DNA from: Carnegiea gigantea
Lineage: Eukaryota; Streptophyta; Magnoliopsida; Caryophyllales; Cactaceae
Length of the DNA stretch: 64,000 nucleotides
Reading direction: 5' to 3'
Assembly (NCBI GenBank): GCA_029747015.1
Contig: JAKOGI010002416.1
Coordinates: 1-64,000, forward strand
The translations under genes were made by a program, and so were the position numbers. Below are positions 34,541 through 43,665 of the stretch, in pieces (positions within the stretch are counted from its first letter, which is position 1; every line of letters begins with the position of its first letter). A model generated the notes under the pieces. It was not told the DNA's origin. It searched no databases and worked only from the letters and a program-made list of their open reading frames with translations.

Positions 34541-35480
34541 GGGAATTCCCAGATGTATTCCCAGAAGAGATCCCCGGTATGTCACCCCTTAGAGAGGTAG
34601 AGTTCTGCATTGACCTGACACCTAGAGCCACACCCATCTCTAAGGCACCTTATCGTATGGCATCGGCAGAACTTAAGGAATTAAAGACACAGCTCGACGA
34701 GCTGTTAGAGAAGGGGTATGTTCGGCCCAATACATCTCCATGGGAGCCCCAGTGTTATTTGTAAAGAAAAATGATGGGACCCTGAGGTTATGTATAGACT
34801 ATAGGGAACTGAACAAGATAATGGTCAAGAACTGTTGCCCTTTACCAAAAATAGATGACCTCTTCGAACGACTAAGAGGCGCGGGGACTTTTTTTAAGAT
34901 AGACCTTCGTTCGGGATACCATCAACTCTGAATCAAGGACGAAGACATACCTAAGACTGCCTTCCGTACCCTATACGGACATTATGAATTCGTAATGATG
35001 CCCTTTGGCCTCACTAATGCCCCAACAGCATTTATGGATATCATGAATAGGGTCTTCAAACCCTACCTGGACCAATTTGTGGTGGTATTCATAGACGACA
35101 TACTTATTTACTCGAGGATTCCAAAGGAGCATACCCATCATTTGAGGACCGTTCTAGAAGTATTGAGGAAGAATAAGCTGTATGCCAAAGTTTACAAAAT
35201 GTGAATTCTGGTTGAGTAAGGTGGCATTTTTGAGACATGTAGTATCTAACGAGGGAGTGTTTATGGACCCCCAAAAGATAGAGGCTGTAATGAACTGGCC
35301 AAGACTTAAGAACCCAATAGAAGTGAGGAGTTCTTTGGGTTTAGCGGGGTACTATTGTAAGTGTGTAAAAAACTTCTCAAAGATCGCCACCCTGCTCACC
35401 AACTTAACCAGGAAGGTCGCTAAGTATGAATGGATGGAGCAGTGCAAAGAAGCATTCCAAGAGATTAGAAAAGACTGACG
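34541..35480 (+). pseudogene. Element B reverse transcriptase
   Basis: All RT blocks are readable: [40 protein letters not shown], then a one-base frameshift near 34740, [37 protein letters not shown] (followed by TGA), [24 protein letters not shown] and the catalytic FIDDILIYS, intact at 35088-35114. A second frameshift lies near 35190, then [39 protein letters not shown]. Only a few lesions separate it from an open frame. Confidence 0.88.
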
Positions 35481-35499
35481 AGTGCACCGATACTGGCCT

Positions 35500-35990
35500 T
35501 ATCCACCATCGATAAAGACTTTGTGGTGTATAGCGATGCATCTAGGAGCAGGCTGAGATGTGTGCTAATGCAGGAGGATCGTGTTATAGCCTATACATCA
35601 CGGCAACTGAAGACTCATGAGTGGAACTACCCAACTCATGACTTAGAGTTAATGGCCATAGTGTTCGCACTTAAGATCTGGAGGCATTATTTGTACGGAG
35701 TACACTACGAGGTTTTCACTGACCATCGGAGTTTGAAGTACCTCTTCATATAAAAAGACTTGAACCTGAGGCAGACAAGGTGGCTAGAGTTCTTGAAGGA
35801 CTACGATGTCCATTTCTAGTACCACTCGGGAAACGCTAATGTAGTGGCTGATGCATTGAGTCGCCGTCTGTACCCAGCACTAAATTGCTTGGTAGCACTC
35901 CCTAATGATTTGTGTGAAGAGTTCCGAAAGTTAGAACTTAATGTAATCACCTTCGAGCCCAAGCCTATGCGTTGTGCCTTGGAATCACAG
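35500..35990 (+). pseudogene. Element B RNase H
   Basis: [63 protein letters not shown] give the D, E and D catalytic residues of Ty3 RNase H. A TAA (35752-35754, from the usual TQK) follows, then RWLEFLKDYDVHF, YHSGNANVVADALSR. It would degrade RNA of the RNA-DNA hybrid. Confidence 0.85.
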
Positions 35991-35999
35991 CCAACACTC

Positions 36000-36990
36000 A
36001 TAGAGGAAATTCAAGTGGCATAAGCTACGAACCCTCAACTAGAATGGATCAGGGAAGAGATATTAGTAGGGAAAGCATTCCGATTCATGATCCGTGAGGA
36101 TGGCACCATACAGTTCCATAACCGGGCATGTGTTCCCACAGTAGAGGCACTTAAGAAGAAAATTCTAGATGAGGGCCACAATACTCCACATTTGGTGCAC
36201 CCTGGGGCAAATAAACTATACAAAGACCTGAAACCGACATTCTGGTGGAGTAACATGAAGCAAGAAGTAGCTGACTATGTGGCAAATTGCCTAACCTATC
36301 AGAGGGTGAACATCGAATATCAACGACTGGTGAGACTTTTGCAACGGCTGGACGTCCCTGAGTGGAAGTGGGATTCAGTATCCATGGACTTTGTGGTAGG
36401 CTTACCTTTGACTCAAGGAAAGAAAAACGTGATTTGGGTAACAGTGGATCGACTCACAAATACAGCGCATTTTATAGACATGAGGAATACTTGGACCCTG
36501 GACCAATTAGCTCGAGCATACCTTGAAGAGATAGTGCGGCTACACGGGGTACCTAGTTCTATAGTGTCGGATTGGGACACCAGGTTCTAGTCGGGTTTCT
36601 AGCAAAAGCTACAGGAAGCATTTGGGACATTATTACGCTTTAGTGTTGCCTTTCACCCAGCTACAGATGGGCAAACTAAACGCACTATTCAGACACTGGA
36701 AGATATGCTGAGGGCTTACGCCCTGGACTTTAAGAAGCATGGGATGAGCAGCTGGTGCTAATCGAGTTCTCCTACAATAATAGTTGCCACGTGAGTATTG
36801 GAATGGTCCTATATGTGGCACTGTATGGGAGGAGGTGCAGAACCCCACTCTATTGGCAGGAGATCGACGAAGCCCTAACTATTGAGTCAGACTTGATCCA
36901 AGCCACCACTGATAAGATTCGTGATCCAAGAACGGATGAGAGCCGCTTAGAGCCATTAGAAAAGTTACGCCGACCGAAGGCATAGGCCCC
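36000..36990 (+). pseudogene. Element B integrase
   Basis: The zinc-binding region EGHNTPHLVHPG...VADYVANCLTYQ has its last Cys changed to Tyr (36297-36299). The core has WDSVSMDFVVGLP with the first catalytic Asp (36387-36389), a second Asp in IVSDWDTRF, and [14 protein letters not shown], where the catalytic Glu of GQTER is Lys (AAA, 36678-36680). In-frame TAGs follow RF and replace Trp. It would insert the cDNA. Confidence 0.87.
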
Positions 36991-37410
36991 TCAAATTCCA
37001 AGTAGGAGATCAAGTGTTCCTCCGAGTTTTCCCAACCAAGGGAGTCGCTAGATTTGGTATGAAAGGAAAACGTAGCCCAAGGTACATCGGGCCGTACCCA
37101 GTTATACAAAGAGTTGGGGAGGTAGCATATCAGTTAGAATTACCTCCTGAACTTTTAAGGGTACACAACGTGTTCCATGTGTCATAGTTACGGAAATACA
37201 TCCCATATCCTTCTCATGTAATCGAACTTGATGCCATGCAGCTTCAAGAAGACCTGACGTATGAGGAGCAGCCCGTGCAGATCCTATAATGACAAGAGAA
37301 ACAATTTCGCAGGAAAATGGTGCCCTTAGCGAAGGTCCTCCAGGCTGATCACGAGATGTTGGAAGCAACCTAGGAATCAGAATGGGAGATGTGAGATAAA
37401 TACCCTCACT
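36980..37410 (+). pseudogene. Element B integrase C-terminus and chromodomain
   Basis: FQVGDQVFLRVFPTKGV, SPRYIGPYPVIQRVGEVAYQ and LELPPELLRVHNVFHVS form the GPY/F module. Then YEEQPVQIL, LAKVLQADHEMLEAT and WEM-DKYPHFF match the chromodomain of Tekay-type chromoviruses. Several stops interrupt the frame. Confidence 0.83.
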
Positions 37411-37439
37411 TTTTCCCAAGACTAAATTCGTAAAAGTTT

Positions 37440-37470
37440 CAGGGATGAAACTTTCTTAACCGGGGTAGTG
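37440..37470 (+). promoter_or_regulatory. Polypurine tract region of element B
   Basis: TTTCAGGGATGAAACTTTC is followed by TTAACCGGGGTAGTG and then the 3' LTR start TGTAAGACCCCG at 37471. The purine tract is interrupted. A better-preserved copy (CCTAAGGGGGGTAGTA) lies 91 bp downstream inside the LTR. Confidence 0.65.
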
Positions 37471-37829
37471 TGTAAGACCCCGAAAATCTACTTTCGTAAT
37501 GATAGCGGTTGTCCCAGTTTATTGAAGTTTCGGGGATGAAACTTTCCTAAGGGGGGTAGTATGTAAAACCTCGGAAATTTAATATAGGGGAAACATGTGA
37601 CATGGACCGACCCCCATAATCTGAGTCAGTACGAAAGATTTCTCCCCCATGATTCTTCTCAAAATTTTACTTATTCCATTAAAGCATTATTGAAAAGTTT
37701 ATTCGGGTTATCTTTCCCTCGAATTTTTTTTTCGATTTCTCATTTATTTACTTCCCTAGGCTTAAATATTTGTTACCTAAATATTTATTTACTCAATCAT
37801 TTAATTACCCAATTATTTATTTACCCAAC
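37471..37829 (+). repeat. 3' LTR of element B, first 359 bp only
   Basis: It aligns with 25809 onward, including the 91-bp unit with the internal polypurine copy and TTATTGAAAAGTTTATTCGGG. It is interrupted after TTTACCCAAC at 37829 by element C. The remaining ~2.3 kb expected is not found after C. Confidence 0.85.
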
Positions 37830-39279
37830 TGTTACACCTATTTTTGACCCCATTTTAGCCCTTATTTGACCCATTTTTCTCGGTGTTTTCATGTCAAGTT
37901 TAGATGAAAAAGGGTCAAATTCACTTCCTTTGATTCAATTGTGCTTATAATGTGTTTTGTTTTACTTTCAGGGAAAATTCTCGGGTTTTGATAGAAAGGA
38001 AGACCTTAGGAGTGATTTGAATGATGCATAGAGGTCCAACGAAGCCCCAGGAGCACAAGTGAGAGGTGCAGGAAGCGCACGGTCGTGCTGCAGGAGTGCA
38101 CAACCGTGCTACAGGACCAGAAGCTGTGCAGGGGCTAGTGCACAGCCGTGTGTCCTACCACTGCGTGGGTGCACGGCCGTGCGTCCTCGAAGCACGACTG
38201 TATGTCCTACCTGCCGTCGCGGTTTAAGCGATTTTCAGTCTTTATAAAGGGGCTTTTTCTTTCTTTTTTGGGGGGAGGTTCTTCCAGGCAATTTTTAGTG
38301 TGGTTTAGTTTAGGTTTTAGGGAATAAAAACCCCATTGAGAGGATTAGATTTGGGTTGTATTAGATTAATTTTGGATTCAAGCACTGGGATTTGAAGTTC
38401 TTCCTATCAATCTATAAGTTTTCTCCTTTCTCTCTACCTTTATATTTCAGTTTCATTCTTATTTGTTCTTGTTATGATTATGTTAGTTTAGATTGTATTT
38501 AGTTTTAATGCTTAGTTTTTATTGTTAATCCATGTTTTATTAGGCTGTTAGATTGGATTAGTTTTATTCTCTTTCCTCCATCTTCATGTTTGTTATGTTC
38601 TTTGTCAGCTTAGGTTTGAATTTGGGTTTTTGTGTTTTGTTGTTGATTAGTTGGTAGATTTTGTTGGCTTGAATTGTGACTAGCCCTTGATGGCTAATTA
38701 ACCTTGTTTAGGCCTCAACCCTCCCTTGTTTATGCCTAGAACTTAGAGCTTTCCTGCCAAGTGTTCGATGAAATGCTTGAAAGAGCTTTCATGTGTGTTT
38801 TGGGGTAATCAACTTATGTTGAGAGGTGAGGTCGATTGTCTAATATGGGTAAAGAGAATAGTTGGGATTGGAACATGAAAATAGTCTCATCGCTAGCTAG
38901 GTCAAAGGTTGTCAATTTTGTAGTTCAGTTGAACTAATCCTATAAAAATAGGAGGTTAGAACAATTATACTAGCTCATGACTCTTGAGAGAGGGCTTGGG
39001 TGGTTTTAATGATGCGGCCGACCATCTCTGAATACTAGCATAACTTGGGAAGATGAGGGCTTAACTTGATTACTTAGTTTATTTTAGGTCTAATCATAGT
39101 CCTTTTGTTTTCGCTTTAGCAGTTTAGTTCTACTATCCCCTTCAATTTTGCCTAACTTGAGACGCTTTAGTTAGCCCTGACAGTTGGAAACACAACTCCC
39201 TGCAGACGATACCGCAAGTACTCAATGATACACCTTACACTTGGGATTTATAATATTAAAACTTTGTTTTTCCCTAAAA
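37830..39279 (+). repeat. 5' LTR of element C
   Basis: It starts TGTTACACCTATTTTTG and ends TTTTTCCCTAAAA. It is colinear with 42321-43665 over the pyrimidine and GC-rich blocks, the TGGCTAATTAACCTT segment and the CGAGACGCTTTAGTTA end region. The final CA seen in the other LTR reads AA here. Confidence 0.85.
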
Positions 39280-39285
39280 AGTTTT

Positions 39286-39304
39286 TGGCGCCATCGTCGG
39301 GGAG
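39286..39304 (+). promoter_or_regulatory. Primer binding site of element C (tRNA-Asp)
   Basis: TGGCGCCATCGTCGGGGA differs at three positions from TGGCGCCGTTGCCGGGGA, the complement of the plant tRNA-Asp(GUC) 3' end used by Tat and Athila elements. It lies seven bases after the LTR end. Confidence 0.85.
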
Positions 39305-39414
39305 TTGACATTTTTCAATATCGGGGTTTACTTGAGCATTTGAGGCTAGGCCTTTTTTTAAAAAAAATCCCAAAATAATTAAAAAATTAAAAATTTGAAA
39401 AATTTTTAATCAAA

Positions 39415-40680
39415 ATGACTATTTTCCATTTACCCCAGTTTGAGCACGAACCTTTTTGGCAGTACTTGTCCAGATTGAATAACTATCGTGACCAATATGT
39501 GCATTTCTTGTATAAAAAATGGGAAATTTGTGAAGTTGTGCTTGAGGGTATAACTCAGGAGACCCACGCTATCTTGGAGTCGATGAGTAGTGGTCTTTAT
39601 GCTATGAATGTTGATGTGATGTGGTATCTCTTCGCGTCTTTTGCTTCGCAGCAATGGCAATCCAACATTGCTAGTGAGTCTTTTGTGTGCCCTTCCCCCG
39701 ATCGCTATGATTTGCATGCTCCATCTCCATGTGCAGATCAGTTTAGGGAATCACACCATCCCAATTCCTCTTATTCTCACGTCGCATGCTCTAATTGCCA
39801 CTGTTCTGATCATGATGTGAACTCTTGGCCTCTTTATGTGATCTCTGATGATTGTTTTATTAGATTAAATCACATGCTAGATGTCACAGATGAGCAAAAT
39901 GCAAAGTTTAAAAATTCACTGCGGGAGTATGACCTATCACATGAGACCGACCTTAGGTTTAGTTCTGCTAGACTTGATGTCAATTTGTGTGATGATGGTG
40001 TGTCTTTTCCTCCTCTAGAGTCCGAACTAGAGGAAGTACTTGACCCTCCCCTAACTATTTCAACCCATTGCTGCTCCATCCTTACTTAGCACCCCTACAG
40101 ACACTACAGAGGGTGTCTTGAGCTTAACTATTTCTCCCCTCCCTTAGCTCAGTGCACAGAGCTCAAAGTGGGCGAATCTTTTAGGGATGATGCTAGTATG
40201 TATAGTGAGGATGATTTACTTGCTTGGTCAGAAGTACTAGTTTTGGTTGAGCAATGTTTAGAGGAGGCCCCTTTAGAGGGGTCATGTGATGATGAAGAGG
40301 TTGTTGGCGCCTTTCCTAGCCCCGAGCCCATAGACTCCATTCCTGTTGAGGTCATTGACTTTGTCCCCATCACATCTCCCTTATCCCTTTCCACTCGCCT
40401 TCATGTGCATGCATTAGATACATCCCTAGGTATTTTTGGAGGGTATGTCCCCTCCATTGATCCCTACTGTGTATACCTAGAGGATATGCGGAAAATTCGA
40501 TGGATCCCATTCTTTGAACATTCTTTCGATTTTTTCGTGGCATCTGGTAAGTTTAAGAGCATGCTGATCTTTCTAGCTGTATTTTTTATAGTGTTCACTT
40601 ACTTACGTTATCATGAGATGCATGCACAAGCACATGACAAGCTCTTGAGAGTTTTAACAGCATCCGAATTGGAGACGTGA
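39415..40680 (+). CDS. Element C gag-like protein, 421 codons with one in-frame TAG
   Basis: ATG at 39415 (after CAAA) opens a frame to TGA at 40678-40680, broken only by TAG at 40087-40089 (codon 225). Residues about 10-82 resemble the C-terminal half of the Retrotrans_gag core of Athila elements (PFWQYLSRLNNYRDQY, WEICEVVLEGIT, AILESM, MWYLF). A zinc knuckle-like CSNCHCSDHDVNSW lies at residues 125-138 with the last Cys replaced by Trp. The middle is acidic and proline-rich (about 252-320). Near the end, residues about 383-397 (LIFLAVFFIVFTYL) are strongly hydrophobic. Related frames are widespread in plant genomes as uncharacterised proteins, to my knowledge. Likely role is RNA binding or packaging; the hydrophobic tail is unexplained. 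Confidence 0.7.
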
Positions 40681-40689
40681 GTCTTGATA

Positions 40690-42320
40690 GATGAGGAGGA
40701 GAGGCTGATGCTCCTCACCCTTGTGGCATAGTTCGGGTACATTTAGTACGCGACCTGGTATAATCATTCTCACTCTTCCCCCCTTCTTTTTATTTTTAAT
40801 TTTTAATTTTCTCTCATTTTTTTTTGGTTTAGTTGTGGATATTAAGATTGTACTTCTGTGGTGATCATTTTGAGGAGAAATTTGGGATGTTGTTGAGCCA
40901 TTGATGGTTATGATTGCCGTTTTTGTGTTTTTATGGATATTTGTGTATTGTGGTTGGTGGTGTTGATGGATTGGTATATCTTTGTTTTTGGTGGTTAGTT
41001 TTGTATATATGTGTGGCCTTGTTTTTGATTTGGTGAGTGTTTTTGGGAGAGTGTGCTAGCTTGTATATGTGTGCAGGTTTAGTGTTCTTGTGTGTTATTT
41101 GTTTTGTTTTGTGTGTCTTGTGTGTGACTTTGTTTTCTTTGTTTTTGTGTGCTTTGTGTTTGGTGATGACTCTCAGCTCCTAATGAGGACATTGTGAGAT
41201 TTAGGTGTGGGGGTGGGGTCATCTACCCTTTTATTCTTATTTTTGTAAAAAATTTTCATTTTTGTGTAGATGTTTCAATTTTTCCCTTTTTTGTATAATT
41301 TTTCCTTTTTTTGGATTTAGGAGAGTTTTGTACTATTTGGTCAGCCTTGATCTCCGGTACCTTGGCTATTAGCTCGTATATAAATATAATGCGCATGATA
41401 GATATTCGTCCCAAGTCTGTCATTTTAGGCCTTAGTTCTAACCCCAACAGTCCATTGTAATTTTGCAATCCAGTCCGGATTTATGTATTATCGTTATCTT
41501 ATATTCTTAGTCTTTCATGATCAGCTCTCCTACATGTCTACTGCACAGTTACCTTTGTATGTGCTTGCACCCCTTTTCCAAAAACAAAAACAAAAATAAA
41601 AACAAACAAACTCATGCACTACTGAGTGTATCCCTTTGAGGTGTGGCAAGAGTTTGGAATGACAAAGAAGAAGAAAAAGAAAAAACGGGGAGGGGGGAAG
41701 AAAAGAGTTTGGAATGACAAGTACCCCTTTGAGGCATGCGCTACTGGGTGCTACCCTTTGAGGCAATACTGCTACTGGGGAAGCTTGTTTTTTATGCTAG
41801 CAAATCAACAAGGTAGCTTGTGTCAGTTAAGTGGGATTGAGTTTGATTTTGGTAAGCCAAAGTCTTAGGGTGATGATACACTTACACACCAGGCACCACG
41901 ATGGATTCAATGTTCTCATGCGTCGTGGGGTGAAAAGCTGATTTCTGGATGCCATTCTTTGGGATGATGTGTCCTGAAATGCATATAATGCTTGTGTACA
42001 GACTGATACTTGAGTTACTAGGGGGTTTTGGTTGATCCGATTGTGTACCGTTTACCCCGATGTATATTTTGTGTTTTGTCATTTTTATTTTTCAATTTTT
42101 GTTTCGCTTTTCTTTGTTTTCCTTTCTGAGATTTTATGGGTATATCTTCTACAAACCCTCACGAGACCTCACTCGTCCACTTGCGAGAACCAAGGAGTTT
42201 AAAGGGCTTGTTGCATATGCTAAATGCAACCGTGATTCCTACGAAAGAGAGTTAGTTGTTTAGTTTAGTTTTTATTTTCGTTTTGCTCGAGGACGAGTAA
42301 AAGGTAGGTGTGGGGATATT
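40690..42320 (+). other. 3' non-coding part of element C
   Basis: No coding signal. It has a GT-rich block (40870-41170), two purine-rich GTGTGGGGGTGGGG-like stretches (near 41205 and 42310, the latter the polypurine tract before the 3' LTR), and a purine tract at 41666-41703 between two copies of AGAGTTTGGAATGACAA. GCTCGAGGACGAGTAAAAGG at about 42283-42305 is the usual motif before Tat/Athila polypurine tracts. Confidence 0.65.
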
Positions 42321-43665
42321 TGTTGCATGTATATTTAACTTCATTTTAGCGCTTGTTTGATCTATGTTTATCACTATTTTTATGCCAAATCTAGATGAGA
42401 AAGGGTCTAATTTAACTTCTTGGATTCACATTGTAATTTAACTTCTTGGATTCCATTATACTTACAATGTGAATTATCTTTACTCACAGGAGGAATCTTG
42501 TGATTTTGATGAGAAGGACAGATTTTGAGGTGAATACAAGGAAGAATAGAGGTTGAATAAAGCCCCCAGAGAGCCAAGAGAAGCGGAACCGAAGAGGCAC
42601 AACCGTGCACCGAGACACACGGCAGTGCTGCAGTGGTCGAAGCCACGAACGGACAGTACACCCAGGCGCACGACCGTGCGTGTGCCTGTGCACCTGCGCA
42701 CAGTCGGCCGTGCGTTGGGGACACGGCCGTGCGTCGGCCCCCGTCGCGTTATTTAAGTGACTTTTCGGCCAGTTTTCGGGGAGGCTCTTCCTGTTTTTTC
42801 CCAGAGCACTTTTCCTTTTGTCTTTTCTAGGCTTTAGGTTAGCCTCAAAAACCCCATTAGGGGGTGAATAATTTGGATTAGATCTTTGTATACATTGTAC
42901 AAGATTCGATTTCGCAATTTAATGGCTAAGTTTCTCTTTTCCCTTTCTCTTCAAATTCATGTCTCTCGTTTTGTTTATTAGTTTTGTTAGTTCTTGTTTT
43001 GCTTTGCTATTGAATCTTTAGTCTTGATTGAAATTTTGATATTTGATTGTGGTTTGTTCTTTGATGGCTAATTAACCTTATTTAGGCCCCAACCCTTCCT
43101 AGTTTATGCCTAGAATTTAGAGTTTTCTTTCACGCCCGCCAAGTTTTCGATGAAATGCTTGAGAGAGCTTTCATCCGTGTTTTAGGGCGATCGACTTATG
43201 CTGAGAGGTATGGTCGATTGTCTAGTGTGGGTAGAGAGAATAGTTGGGATTGGGACATGAAAATAGTCTCATCGCTAGCTAGGTCAAGGGTTGTTAATCT
43301 TATAGTTTAGTTGAACTAATCCCATGAAAATAGGAGGTTAGAACAATTAGGCTAGCTCATGACCCTTGAGAGAGGGCTTGGGTGGTTTTAATGATGTAAC
43401 CGACCATATCTAAATACTAGCATAACTTGGAAAGGTGAGGGCTTGACTCGAATACTTGGTTTATCTTAGGTCTAATCATAGTCCTTTTGTTTTCACTTTA
43501 GCAGTTTAGTTCTATTTTCTATTCCTTCAGTTTTGCCCAGCTCGAGACGCTTTAGTTAACCCTAGTAGTTGGAAACACAACTCCCTGCGGACGACACCCC
43601 AAGTACTTAATGATACGCCTTACACTTGGGGTTTGTAAATATTAAAACTCTGTTTTTCCCTAACA
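42321..43665 (+). repeat. 3' LTR of element C
   Basis: It starts TGTTGCATGTATATT after GGTGTGGGGATATT and ends TTTTTCCCTAACA. It contains a near-duplicate of about 25 bp (TTTAACTTCTTGGATTC repeated at 42411 and 42437). It aligns with 37830-39279. Confidence 0.85.

Larger units (their letters stand above)
25809..37829 (+). mobile_element. Element B: Ty3 chromovirus (Tekay-like), most complete pol
   Basis: 5' LTR 25809-28494, PBS, acidic leader frame, gag, protease, RT, RNase H, integrase, chromodomain, polypurine tract and the first 359 bp of the 3' LTR (37471-37829). Solo LTR G (31206-33905) separates gag from protease, and element C interrupts the 3' LTR. The candidate left target duplication is AGGTT (25804-25808); the right one is lost. 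Coding regions have scattered stops and frameshifts but are much better preserved than in element A. Confidence 0.88.
37830..43665 (+). mobile_element. Element C: non-autonomous LTR retrotransposon with Tat/Athila-type PBS
   Basis: Two LTRs (37830-39279 and 42321-43665) share GC-rich palindromic blocks, TATA-like TTTATAAAG context and end sequence. They flank a 3.04-kb internal region with a tRNA-Asp-type PBS, one gag-like frame and a long non-coding 3' part. No protease, RT or integrase is present, so it must have relied on an autonomous partner. Flanks CCAAC (left) and TAGCA (right) do not match. Confidence 0.82.
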
